This document shows positions 50,969 through 58,708 of a DNA stretch of 64,000 bases, in pieces. Under the pieces are notes generated by a model. The model had not been told where the DNA came from. It did no database searches and saw only the letters and a list, made by a program, of their open reading frames with translations. Source of the DNA: Candidatus Baltobacteraceae bacterium (lineage in GTDB: Bacteria; Vulcanimicrobiota; Vulcanimicrobiia; Vulcanimicrobiales; Vulcanimicrobiaceae); contig DASXEW010000003.1 in assembly GCA_036489885.1 (NCBI GenBank), positions 1 to 64,000 of the forward strand, written 5' to 3'. The number at the start of each line of letters is the position of its first letter. Positions within the stretch are counted from its first letter, which is position 1. The position numbers were made by a program, and so were the translations under genes.

Positions 50969-51014
50969 TTATTCTACGCAGATTTTGCGTCGATTAAGGC
51001 CCTTATTCTACGCA
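50969..51014. repeat. Two direct repeats upstream of the fic promoter
   Basis: TTATTCTACGCA occurs at 50969-50980 and again at 51003-51014. They share the TACGCA core with the palindrome at the fic start, so they may be extra binding sites of the same regulator. The surrounding 100 bp is AT-richer than the rest of the window. Confidence 0.55.
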
Positions 51015-51107
51015 AGAGCGAATTCAGCAGTCGGCCTGGCGATTGTCGGGCCAAGCCCCCACGGCATAAGCATTGTAGACTTGCTCACGATCGTATCGCG
51101 ATTTCTC

Positions 51108-51226
51108 GTCATCCCGAGCGTAGGGCCCCCCGATTGTGTCATCCCGAGCGTAGGGCTCCCCGATTGTGTCATCCCGAGCGTAGGGGCCCCCCGATTGTGT
51201 CATCCCGAGCCTAGGGCTCCCGATTG
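51108..51226. repeat. Tandem array of a 30-bp GTCATCCCGAGCG unit
   Basis: Four near-identical units begin at 51108, 51138, 51168 and 51199 and run into the composite element at 51227. Each is GTCATCCCGAGCGTAGGG plus CCCCGATTGT-like linker. Units differ by single bases or one-base indels. The linkers are alike, which argues against a CRISPR array. Confidence 0.9.
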
Positions 51227-51607
51227 TGTCATCCCGAGCGTAGGGCCACGCAGTGGCCCGAAGTCGAGGGACCGTTCCAATCGCGCAGGCAGCGAAACGA
51301 TGCGCCAAGGCCGAGGGCTCGATCGTGCTCGCAAATCGCAAAGATCGTTGCGCTACCCGAATCACTTCAGCCGTCCCTCGACTACGTTCGCTGCGCTCAC
51401 TACGCTCGGGATGACAAACCTCCGTGGCGCTACGCTCGGGATGACAAACATGCGTGGCGCTACGCTCGGGATGACACCAACGTGATTCGCACCCTGAGGC
51501 GGCCCTTTGCGCGAAATCGACTGCCCGTTGCAATCGAACGTGCGCCAGGTCATCGCGCCCTGAATCGACTGCCCATTGCAATCGAACGTGCGCCAGGTCA
51601 TCGCGCC
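51227..51607. repeat. Composite repeat element, copy C (right side of the fic island)
   Basis: Starts GTCATCCCGAGCGTAGGGCC (51228), same core and inverted terminal repeat as copy B, then CCAACGTGATTCGCA, GAGGCGGCCCTTTGCGCGAA, and an end block present twice in tandem (about 51514-51559 and 51562-51607; shared text ATTGCAATCGAACGTGCGCC / GTTGCAATCGAACGTGCGCC with CATCGCGCC). The second end block contains the kamD stop codon. Confidence 0.9.
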
Positions 51608-53055
51608 GCTGAGGCATGTCGCAGCATTTCTTCAAAAGGATTCCAATAACCGTCAGCTTTTGCGAAGACGCCTTCGTAACCGCGTCCGCCGGCCGGCGTG
51701 CGCGAAACATCGGCAAACACACGCGCTTCGATTGCAGCTTCGAGTCCGATTTCAGCGACGTGACGCAGTCGCGTGCGCGCAGCCTCGAGCACGTGACGGG
51801 CACGGTGCTCGATGATCCCGCCGCGCTTGATTTCCAGCTCGTCACCGAGATGCCGCGCCGTTCCCATCACGTAGCGCGCGCCTCCGATGGAGAGCGCACG
51901 ATCGCCGAGCAGCGGCGTGTGAATCGCTTCGGTCAGCATTCCGCATAGATGAATCGTCTGATGCGTCATCACCGATGTTAGATCGAACATTCCATCCATC
52001 AGGTGCCCTTTGAAAATGTCGCCCGTCATGTGTTTGGTCGGCGGCATATACTTCAGCGGCGCATCGGGGAAGATCTGGCGCGTCAGCTGCGCTTGCGCGA
52101 GCTGGAAAAGAAACCCGTCTTCCAAATCCGGATCGATCTCGAAGGCGTCGCCCAGACCAAGCTGTTTATCGGGCAAGCCCGCACGATGCGCGAACTCTTC
52201 GTTGATGAATTGCGATGCGAGCACGGAAGGTGCTTGCTCGACCGCGTCGGCGGTCGTGAGGTAATTATCCTCGCCCGTGTTGATGATGATCCCGGCGTGC
52301 GCATTGAGCATGCGCGAGAAGTGTTGATCGACGAACGTGCGCCGCATGTTGATGTCGCGAAAGAGAATCCCGTACATCGAGTCGTTGAGCAGCATGTCGA
52401 GCCGCTCGAGTGCCGCAAGCGCCGCGATTTCTGGCATGCACAAGCCGCTCGCGTAATTGGTGAGCATCACGTAGCGCCCGAGCCGTTCGCCGGCTTCATC
52501 GAGCGCTTCACGCATGATGCGAAAATTTTCTTGCGTTGCGTAGGTGCCGCCGAAGCCTTCGGTCGTCGCGCCTTCGGGGACGAAATCGAGCAGCGATTGC
52601 CCCGTCGAGCGGATCACCGCGATGATCTGTGCGCCGGCCTCGGCTGCCGCGACTGCTGCGATACGGTCTTCGTAGATGTTGCCGCTCGCGACGATGACGT
52701 AGAGCAAGGGCGGCGCACCTTGCGGCAAGCGGTCGAGCAAGGCTTGCCGGTCGTTCCGCTGCGTCTCGATCGCGTGGAGCGCGGAGCCCGCCCGCCGTTC
52801 GATTTCCGCGCGCCCCAGTTCCAAGGCCATTGCCCCGGCGACGCCATGCGGCAGCCGCTCACCGAGCGCATCGACAACCACGTTCGCGCGGGGGACGCTA
52901 TCGGCGCCGGCGCCGGCCTCGCCAAGTAAGCGAGCGATAGCCCGCTCGACCGCTACGGTCGAGTGGGCAGCGATGAATGCGGCAACGGGATCGACGATCC
53001 GGCGCGCCAGGTCGCGGCACTCCATGACGGCATCCCAATCGAGCTCCAGCTGCAT
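51598..53055 (-). CDS. kamD: Lysine 5,6-aminomutase alpha subunit
   Basis: Catalytic TIM-barrel subunit of the B12/PLP aminomutase. Start ATG 53053-53055 (MQLELDWDAVMECRDLARRI) has a GGGAG upstream and gives 485 residues. Conserved parts: LLYVIVASGNIYEDRIAAVA, AQIIAVIRSTGQSLLDFVPE, GGTYATQENFRIMREALDEA, LTNYASGLCMPEIAALAALE, NSMYGILFRDINMRRTFVDQ-like stretch (here NDSMYGILFRDINMRRTF), INTGEDNYLTTADAVEQAPS, and PPTKHMTGDIFKGHLMDGMF. The C-terminus ends AAR inside a repeat. kamE, usually adjacent, lies beyond the fic island. Confidence 0.95.
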   Translation of the reverse strand: MQLELDWDAVMECRDLARRIVDPVAAFIAAHSTVAVERAIARLLGEAGAGADSVPRANVVVDALGERLPHGVAGAMALELGRAEIERRAGSALHAIETQRNDRQALLDRLPQGAPPLLYVIVASGNIYEDRIAAVAAAEAGAQIIAVIRSTGQSLLDFVPEGATTEGFGGTYATQENFRIMREALDEAGERLGRYVMLTNYASGLCMPEIAALAALERLDMLLNDSMYGILFRDINMRRTFVDQHFSRMLNAHAGIIINTGEDNYLTTADAVEQAPSVLASQFINEEFAHRAGLPDKQLGLGDAFEIDPDLEDGFLFQLAQAQLTRQIFPDAPLKYMPPTKHMTGDIFKGHLMDGMFDLTSVMTHQTIHLCGMLTEAIHTPLLGDRALSIGGARYVMGTARHLGDELEIKRGGIIEHRARHVLEAARTRLRHVAEIGLEAAIEARVFADVSRTPAGGRGYEGVFAKADGYWNPFEEMLRHASAAR

Positions 53056-53100
53056 CGGCGAAACCTTGCTCCCTTCCGGCAGTATCTCCCGGTGAAAGCC

Positions 53101-53721
53101 ATGGGACCGCGCGATGAAGCCCTCGTCAAAAACGTCCTTGCAGGCGACCACGAACAATTCGCCGTTCTGGTCGACCGGTATAAACGCGGCATCGGGAATT
53201 TCATCGGCGCCAGCGTCCGCTCGTCATCCGACGTAGCCGATATCTCGCAAGAAACGTTCATGCGCGCGTACGCGCACCTCGGCACGTACAATCCGCAGCT
53301 CGGCAAGTTTTCGACCTGGCTCTATCACATCGCGCGCAATGTCGTGCGCACGCATCTCGGCAAAGCACAGCGCCGTCCCACGACGCAAGAGTTGGCTGAA
53401 GAACAGACGCTCGAAAACACGCTTCCCGATATGTCGATCGAAGCCGATCCGGCCGGCGGCGTCTTACGCTCCGAAGCTGAAGCGGAAGTTCGCGCAGCGC
53501 TCGCGCTGCTGCCGGAACGCACGCGCACCGTTCTGGCGCTACGCTACTACGACAACATGGACTATCAAACGATCGCGCAGACGATGGGACTGTCGCTCGG
53601 CAACGTAAAGACGTTGATTCACCGTGGCAAGCTCGCGCTTGCGCACAAGCTCCGTCAGGCAGAGACGGAAGCCAGCAGCTTTCGCGCCTTGAGTATGATG
53701 CATGCGTTGCAACACGTCTGA
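53101..53721 (+). CDS. ECF-type RNA polymerase sigma factor
   Basis: Directs RNA polymerase to stress or envelope promoters. ATG 53101 gives 206 residues. Region 2: HEQFAVLVDRYKRGIGNFIG, SSSDVADISQETFMRAYAHL, FSTWLYHIARNVVRTHLGKA. Region 4: LALLPERTRTVLALRYYDNM, DYQTIAQTMGLSLGNVKTLI. It is followed, with overlap, by a zinc-finger anti-sigma gene, the usual arrangement. The earlier frame start at 52963 is antisense to kamD and not used. Confidence 0.93.
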   Translation: MGPRDEALVKNVLAGDHEQFAVLVDRYKRGIGNFIGASVRSSSDVADISQETFMRAYAHLGTYNPQLGKFSTWLYHIARNVVRTHLGKAQRRPTTQELAEEQTLENTLPDMSIEADPAGGVLRSEAEAEVRAALALLPERTRTVLALRYYDNMDYQTIAQTMGLSLGNVKTLIHRGKLALAHKLRQAETEASSFRALSMMHALQHV

Positions 53722-54241
53722 AAATCTTTTCGACGGTCTGCTCGACGGGACGCTGAGCACGCTGCAGCGTCACAACGTCGAAACGCATCTCGCGAGCTGC
53801 GCGCGCTGCACGTCGGTGCTTGAAGAACTGCGCGTCATCGACGCGTTGCTGTTGACGCCGCGCCTGCTCGAGTCCGTTCCGAACTTCACGCAGAAAACGA
53901 TGGCCGAGATTCGCACGATGCCGGCTCCGAAACCGGCGGCGCCGCGTCTTCCGCTGTGGATGGCGTTCGGATTCTATCTGCTCGTGTCGTGGCTCGGAAT
54001 CGGAACGTGGATTGCATTCGGACGTCCCAACGCGCACGGACTGTTCTCGCTTGCGCTCGGCTTGCTCGATCACAGCTCGCGCGCAGTTCAGGACGTTGCC
54101 CGGGTGGTCGCCGCCGGCGTCGGATCGACCGGGATCGCGAGCATCGTCGCGCTCGTACTCGGCGTCGACATTTTGCTGATTGCGCTTGCGTTCTTTGCGC
54201 CGCGCGTCATCTCGCGCATGGCGCGCAACGAGCCGGTCTGA
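53702..54241 (+). CDS. Membrane anti-sigma factor with zf-HC2 domain
   Basis: Holds the ECF sigma inactive. The 179-residue protein starts inside the sigma gene's end; its zinc-type N-terminus has Cys3 and VETHLASCARCTSV (H-x3-C-x2-C), then helices, then two membrane segments (LPLWMAFGFYLLVSWLGIGT and VALVLGVDILLIALAFFAPR). The sensing segment between or after the membrane helices is not recognisable. It overlaps the next gene (TGATG). Confidence 0.9.
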   Translation: MRCNTSENLFDGLLDGTLSTLQRHNVETHLASCARCTSVLEELRVIDALLLTPRLLESVPNFTQKTMAEIRTMPAPKPAAPRLPLWMAFGFYLLVSWLGIGTWIAFGRPNAHGLFSLALGLLDHSSRAVQDVARVVAAGVGSTGIASIVALVLGVDILLIALAFFAPRVISRMARNEPV

Positions 54242-55083
54242 TGCGCCGTAAGGCACTTCTCGTGATCGTCGCCATCTTCGCCGTCGGGATGCTCTCGCAT
54301 CGTTCGTGGCCATCGGCACCGCGCCACTGGTTCCATCATGGCGCGAACTACATGTTCCGCGACGTCACGGTTGGGCCGGGCGAAGTCGTCTACGGCAATC
54401 TGAACGTGTTATTCGGCAACGCAACGATCGACGGCCGCGTCGACGGCGATCTCAACGTCTTCGGTGGCAGCTGCGACACGACCAATGGCACGGTCGAAGG
54501 TGAGCTCAATTGCGTGCAGACGGCGTCGGTCGGCGCGATCGCTCCCTGGATCGGAAGCGCGTTCGAAGACATTCCGTTCGCGGGCGAATCCAAGCACCTC
54601 TCGATGACGCTCGCCTGGAACTTCATCATCTTTCTGATGTTCTTGCTGTTCCCGATGCGCGCACGCTTGGCGCTCGCGCGCGCTGAGACGCAGCCGGGAC
54701 TCGCAGCCATGGTCGGCCTGCTGGCGTTCGTCGCAGTGGTGCCGCTTGGGATTTTATTGGCGCTTTCGATCATCGGAATTCCACTGATCGTCATCGAGCT
54801 GGCCGCGGTCTTTGCGGGCGTCTGCATCGGCCAAGCTGCAATCGCATTGCTCGTCGGCCGACGTCTCTCGGAGCTGGTGCGCCCGAATACGACACCGTCA
54901 CCGCTTGCGGCATTGCTGCTCGGGTTGATCGTCGTCAGCGCAGCAGAAATCGTCCCAGGCATGGGCTGGCTCGTGACGGCGCTGATGGTTCTCGTCGGCC
55001 TCGGCGCTGCGATTCTCGGATTCGTTCCCTCTGCCATGGCAGGGGTGCGCCAGCCCATTACTGGGCCGCCGATGACGCGCTAA
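54241..55083 (+). CDS. Membrane protein with bactofilin-like beta-helix segment
   Basis: Third gene of the sigma operon, likely the envelope component it controls. The 280-residue protein has an N-terminal signal or membrane helix (KALLVIVAIFAVGMLSHR), a polymer-forming segment with the bactofilin-like repeat pattern (EVVYGNLNVLFGNATIDGRV then DGDLNVFGGSCDTTNGTVEG, alternating V/L with G-D/N turns), then four or so membrane helices (AWNFIIFLMFLLFPMRARLA, GIPLIVIELAAVFAGVCIGQ). Start ATG 54241 overlaps the anti-sigma stop. Function beyond this is unknown. Confidence 0.8.
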   Translation: MRRKALLVIVAIFAVGMLSHRSWPSAPRHWFHHGANYMFRDVTVGPGEVVYGNLNVLFGNATIDGRVDGDLNVFGGSCDTTNGTVEGELNCVQTASVGAIAPWIGSAFEDIPFAGESKHLSMTLAWNFIIFLMFLLFPMRARLALARAETQPGLAAMVGLLAFVAVVPLGILLALSIIGIPLIVIELAAVFAGVCIGQAAIALLVGRRLSELVRPNTTPSPLAALLLGLIVVSAAEIVPGMGWLVTALMVLVGLGAAILGFVPSAMAGVRQPITGPPMTR

Positions 55084-55143
55084 AGGGCGCCTCTGGTCCC
55101 CCGCGAAACGAGGCCGACGCCCCGCGCTTCGGAGGATGTTCTC

Positions 55144-55584
55144 TTGGGTTTGACCGTCACCGGTATCTCGCAGACAACCGACATCAAAGGGTTGGAGAAA
55201 GCGCTGCAAGATGCGGGATTTCCGCTCGATCCGATTCAGCTCGTCTCTCCGGACGATAGCGACAAGCATCTCACGGACGTTGAGAGCGATCAGCGCATCG
55301 ATACGCGCTTGATGCTCGGTGGCGGACAAGGCACGGGCGTCCCCGGTCTTTCGGGTGGACGTTCGGATTACGATCTTCCCGGCCACAGCACATATTTTCG
55401 CAACGAAGAGCTGTGGGATCGTCTCGATGATTTCGAGATCCCTGACGACGAGATCGAAAATTATCTCGAAGCGCTCGCGGCCGGCCGCAGTGTGGTCGCA
55501 TATTTTGCCGGAAAGCTAGACAACGTCCCCAAGGTCGAAGCGCTCTTCCGCTCCTCGGGTCTTTCAAAAGTAAAGACGTTCTAA
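55144..55584 (+). CDS. Hypothetical protein after the sigma operon
   Basis: Not recognised. TTG 55144 has GGAGG eight bases upstream and yields 146 residues: VTGISQTTDIKGLEKALQDA, a Gly-rich middle (LMLGGGQGTGVPGLSGGRSD) and a C-terminal alpha/beta unit (EIENYLEALAAGRSVVAYFA, GKLDNVPKVEALFRSSGLSK). The C-terminal pattern is a little like general-stress YflT-type domains, but this is weak. Its place after the ECF operon suggests stress control. Confidence 0.75.
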   Translation: MGLTVTGISQTTDIKGLEKALQDAGFPLDPIQLVSPDDSDKHLTDVESDQRIDTRLMLGGGQGTGVPGLSGGRSDYDLPGHSTYFRNEELWDRLDDFEIPDDEIENYLEALAAGRSVVAYFAGKLDNVPKVEALFRSSGLSKVKTF

Positions 55585-55588
55585 CGAC

Positions 55589-55804
55589 CTAGACTGCCAC
55601 CCGAATAAGCTCGACTTCTCCCGGCTCGGGTATCGGAAGTTGCTCGTCGCGAAGTGTTTCGATGTAGTCTGCGATAGCAGCAGGGGCGCCGGCCAACAGT
55701 TCATCGCGCGAATCAGCCGCAAGCACTAGGCCCGGCAGGTTAGGTGCCATCGCGCTCCAACTGCCGTCGTCGGCCCGCTCGAGTATGATCGGGTAGGAGC
55801 TCAT
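55589..55804 (-). CDS. hicB: HicB-type antitoxin
   Basis: Antidote of the HicA RNase. The 71-residue protein is a partial RNase H-like HicB fold: YPIILERADDGSWSAMAPNL, PGLVLAADSRDELLAGAPAA, IADYIETLRDEQLPIPEPGE. It has no added HTH or RHH DNA-binding domain, so autoregulation would need another mechanism. ATG 55802-55804 overlaps the hicA stop. Confidence 0.88.
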   Translation of the reverse strand: MSSYPIILERADDGSWSAMAPNLPGLVLAADSRDELLAGAPAAIADYIETLRDEQLPIPEPGEVELIRVAV

Positions 55805-56004
55805 CGTGGCCTCCAAGTTCCATCGATTTGTTTCAAGATAGTTGCAACTGTCCCCGCCGCTAGATCTCTCGAACCATGATCCGGGATGGACAACAGATAC
55901 GGATACTTGGGATGATGATAGATACGATGAGACGCGCGCGAGCCATACCGCAAGAATGCCCAACCTTTACTCTCCGCATATGCAATAAGATCCCTGACTT
56001 TCAC
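55801..56004 (-). CDS. hicA: HicA-type mRNA interferase toxin
   Basis: Double-stranded-RNA-binding-fold toxin that cleaves mRNA. GTG 56002-56004 gives 67 residues: VKVRDLIAYAESKGWAFLRY then GSRASHRIYHHPKYPYLLSI with the catalytic His in the S-H segment, and AAGTVATILKQI at the C-terminus. hicA precedes hicB as usual. A palindromic repeat sits just upstream at 56034-56090, in the promoter region. Confidence 0.88.
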   Translation of the reverse strand: MKVRDLIAYAESKGWAFLRYGSRASHRIYHHPKYPYLLSIPDHGSRDLAAGTVATILKQIDGTWRPR

Positions 56005-56033
56005 AGAAAAGGCAGTGCCCGCCCACGACCCGT

Positions 56034-56090
56034 TGTCACCCCGAGCGTAGGGACGCGAAGCGTCCTGTAGTCGAGGGGCCGCACTTGTCG
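56034..56090. repeat. GTCATCCCGAGCG-type palindromic repeat
   Basis: GTCACCCCGAGCGTAGGGAC at 56034, GCGAAGCGTCC, TGTAGTCGAGGGGC. Between hicA and the divergent coiled-coil gene. Confidence 0.85.
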
Positions 56091-56147
56091 CGCTACCGCA
56101 GTGCGTGAATAGAGGCGGGGAGGGTCGGCTTTGGGGAAAATACGGAC

Positions 56148-56429
56148 ATGAGCGCGCAACCGCTGGAAGCCCGGATGGCCCGCATCGAAGGCGCATTCGA
56201 TCAGATCGATAAGCGCTTGGATTCGTTCGAGCACCGCGTGGTCGCGAGCTTCGCCCAGGTGGACGCGCGCTTCGCGCAAATCGATGGACGATTTGCGCAA
56301 CTCGAAACTCGATTCGATTTGCGCCTCGGCCGTATCGAGCAGGTCCTGGAATCTCGGTTCACGTGGCTCATTGGCCTCATGCTCGGAACTTGGGTCAGCT
56401 TAATGCTGGCCGTTCTCTTTCACCGATAG
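56148..56429 (+). CDS. Small coiled-coil membrane protein
   Basis: Unknown function. The 93-residue product has a heptad-type coiled coil (RIEGAFDQIDKRLDSFEHRV, then FAQVDARFAQIDGRFAQLET, with a seven-residue repeat F-A-Q-x-D/E-x-R) and one C-terminal membrane helix (WLIGLMLGTWVSLMLAVLF). Similar small proteins occur beside many bacterial toxin or transposon genes but without clear role. The repeat is visible at DNA level too. Confidence 0.75.
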   Translation: MSAQPLEARMARIEGAFDQIDKRLDSFEHRVVASFAQVDARFAQIDGRFAQLETRFDLRLGRIEQVLESRFTWLIGLMLGTWVSLMLAVLFHR

Positions 56430-56472
56430 CCTGACAATCGCGCATACGTTCGTCGCGCTCCTTTGGCTCGCG

Positions 56473-58110
56473 ATGTTGTGGTATGCCGCTCCGCTCTTAT
56501 CGCGCGAAGAGAGCGCCGACGTTCCGTCGCGCTTGCGCGGCATGCTCGTTTTGCTGCTGGCGATTCCGCTCGTGCTCGCGACGCTCCACGCGCTCACGTT
56601 CGTGGGAGTACTCCTCGCAGCTGCGATGCTGTGCGGGCTGCGCGCATACATCGCTCGTAAAAAGACGACGGCGTTCGATCCCTGGGAAAGTTTGGCAGCC
56701 GCCGTTACGCTGATCGTTGCCTCTCCATACGTTCCGCGCGCACCGACGGACGGCGATTCGCTCGCGTATCATTTGCCGAACGCCATCGCGTGGGTTCAAT
56801 CCCATTCGCTTGATCCCACCTGGATGCGCTACTGGTGGTATCCGCCGGGTTCAGAGGCGAGCATTTCCGGCGTCGTTGCCGCGGGCGGACTTTGGATCAC
56901 GGGCGCGGTTTCGTTGCTGACCGCCGTCATGTTGAGCACACGGCTCGTCGCGTGGTTGCGCACGCTCGACGTACCCGCGCCGGCAGCCACTGCACTGAGC
57001 GCCGCCTTCATCACGATCAGTACCGTTGCGTTTCAAACATACGATCAGCGCAACGATCTCATATTGGCCGCGTGGTTTCTCGAGGCACTCTGGATGCTGC
57101 GCATCCCGGATCGGATGGCAATCGTCCCGATCATCGTGCTCGCGCTCGTAAAACCGTACGGCTGGGCGTACGCGCTGGTCGCATTCGTCTGCATGGGTCG
57201 TCCGCGTATGCTTGTCGGCTTAATCCCGCTTGGGCTTTGGTCGCTGCACGACGCATTGCTCTCGCCTCACGCGTTCAACTCGATCGGATCGACGAACGCG
57301 ATAGGTTCGTGGTCGACGACGATCCTCGGAAATTTCCCGAGCTCACTCGGGGTGCTGGCGCTCGCTGTGGGTGCACGCGGACCTGCAATGGTCGTTTTCT
57401 TTCTGGCGCCGATTTTCGCAATTTTCGCGCGCGGCGAAGTGCGTCGCCTCGCGATCATCGGCATCGTTTCGATGGTCTTGTTTCTCTTGAGCCCTTTCGG
57501 CTATGCGAACAATCTACCGCAGCTCGCGCTCGGCTGGTCGTTACGATACGATCTGCCCGCACTCGTGCTCGGCGTTCTTTGCATAGCGCCACTCGCGCGC
57601 CGAATGTCGCTCATCGTCGTTATACTTTCGATCGTAAGCGCGCTCGCCGGTTTCGCGCGACTGCTCTATATTCTCAATCACGATCCAACGATACTCGTCG
57701 CCGTCGCCTTCGCGTGCACCGCGGGGATTGCAGCGTGTCTCGCATTCCTACCGCACATGCGACGCGCCTCGGGCCTGCTCGGCGGAGCTGCTGCATTTGC
57801 ACTCTTCTTCTACGGAAGCAGCGTCGCGTCTACGAACGCGGTGTCTTTCTACGGCGATTCGCATTCAATCTACGCGTGGTTTCACGCGCATCCGCACGCG
57901 GCCGAAAGCGTCAACTTCCGTGCGGGGACGCTCTTGATGCTCGCGCCTGAGGTCCGCATCACCGACGCTGACGGCATCGATTGCGAAGGCGCGCGAAGGC
58001 AGAAAGCATGGATCGTCGTCGGAACCGGTGACATTCGAGCGCAGGACGCCCGCGGCTGTGGGCGCGTGCTCTTCGAAGACGCCGACGCCATCGCGGTCTT
58101 CCCGCGCTAA
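56473..58110 (+). CDS. Polytopic membrane protein, GT-C glycosyltransferase-like
   Basis: Probable lipid-linked-sugar transferase at the inner membrane. The 545-residue protein has around a dozen hydrophobic helices. After the early helices comes APTDGDSLAYHLPNAIAWVQ, an acidic D-x-D-like loop of the GT-C type, then WMRYWWYPPGSEASISGVVA. A C-terminal soluble part (about 460-545; GTLLMLAPEVRITDADGIDC) lies outside. ATG 56473 is used; hydrophobic residues (IAHTFVALLWLA) continue upstream in frame to a CTG at 56431, so the real N-terminus may be longer. Substrate unknown. Confidence 0.75.
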   Translation: MLWYAAPLLSREESADVPSRLRGMLVLLLAIPLVLATLHALTFVGVLLAAAMLCGLRAYIARKKTTAFDPWESLAAAVTLIVASPYVPRAPTDGDSLAYHLPNAIAWVQSHSLDPTWMRYWWYPPGSEASISGVVAAGGLWITGAVSLLTAVMLSTRLVAWLRTLDVPAPAATALSAAFITISTVAFQTYDQRNDLILAAWFLEALWMLRIPDRMAIVPIIVLALVKPYGWAYALVAFVCMGRPRMLVGLIPLGLWSLHDALLSPHAFNSIGSTNAIGSWSTTILGNFPSSLGVLALAVGARGPAMVVFFLAPIFAIFARGEVRRLAIIGIVSMVLFLLSPFGYANNLPQLALGWSLRYDLPALVLGVLCIAPLARRMSLIVVILSIVSALAGFARLLYILNHDPTILVAVAFACTAGIAACLAFLPHMRRASGLLGGAAAFALFFYGSSVASTNAVSFYGDSHSIYAWFHAHPHAAESVNFRAGTLLMLAPEVRITDADGIDCEGARRQKAWIVVGTGDIRAQDARGCGRVLFEDADAIAVFPR

Positions 58111-58150
58111 GGGCCTTTCCGCCCGAGGCGACGGCGTGATAGGGTTGTGT

Positions 58151-58708
58151 ATGGAGAACACCGCCATGGCACGAAGCACCGCCCTGCGCTACGAAGATCT
58201 CGCCTCGTTCCCGGACGACAACCTGCGCCGCGAGATCCTAAGCGGCGAGCTCTACGTGACGCCATCGCCGACCTTGCGTCATCAACATGTCGTCGGACAG
58301 ATCTTCAGGGTATTGGCAGACTACGCGGATGGAGCGGATGGCCGGGCGATCGTTGCACCGCTCGACACCGCGCTGAGCGCACAGAACGTCGTTGAGCCCG
58401 ATGTCGTCTTCGTTGCGGCCGATCGGATGCACACGCTCGGGCGTAAGGGTATTTTTGGGGTCCCGAGTCTCGTGGTAGAAGTGCTCTCGCCCGGTACGAA
58501 GATCGTCGATCGCGGAAGTAAGCGCGAAATCTATGCGCGATTCGGCACCCCTGAATACTGGATCGTCGACCCGGACGCCAACACGATCGAGCGCTGCAGT
58601 CGTCCAGCCGGCGACTGCTATGAAGAGAACGTCACCTTCGAATCGGACATGGCCGCAGCGACACTGCCCGGTCTCACGCTAACCTTCGATAAGATTTTCA
58701 GCGCGTAG
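58151..58708 (+). CDS. Uma2-family (DUF820) restriction-endonuclease-fold protein
   Basis: Family of unknown role with a PD-(D/E)XK nuclease fold. The product (185 residues from ATG 58151, or 180 from ATG 58166) shows YEDLASFPDDNLRREILSGE, LYVTPSPTLRHQHVVGQIFR, NVVEPDVVFVAADRMH (E-P-D), GVPSLVVEVLSPGTKIVDRG (E-V-x-S) and REIYARFGTPEYWIVDPDAN with the catalytic Lys region before it. These proteins are often found in multiple copies in genomes. Confidence 0.9.
   Translation: MENTAMARSTALRYEDLASFPDDNLRREILSGELYVTPSPTLRHQHVVGQIFRVLADYADGADGRAIVAPLDTALSAQNVVEPDVVFVAADRMHTLGRKGIFGVPSLVVEVLSPGTKIVDRGSKREIYARFGTPEYWIVDPDANTIERCSRPAGDCYEENVTFESDMAAATLPGLTLTFDKIFSA

Noticed and set aside
51108-51226. 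CRISPR-like array of regularly spaced repeats
   Set aside because: Units recur every ~30 bp, but the linkers between repeats are alike rather than unique spacers, the repeat is the same dispersed palindrome seen all over the window, and no cas genes are near.
52003-52929. 308-codon plus-strand frame over kamD
   Set aside because: Pure antisense to a conserved enzyme, with shadow-type composition.
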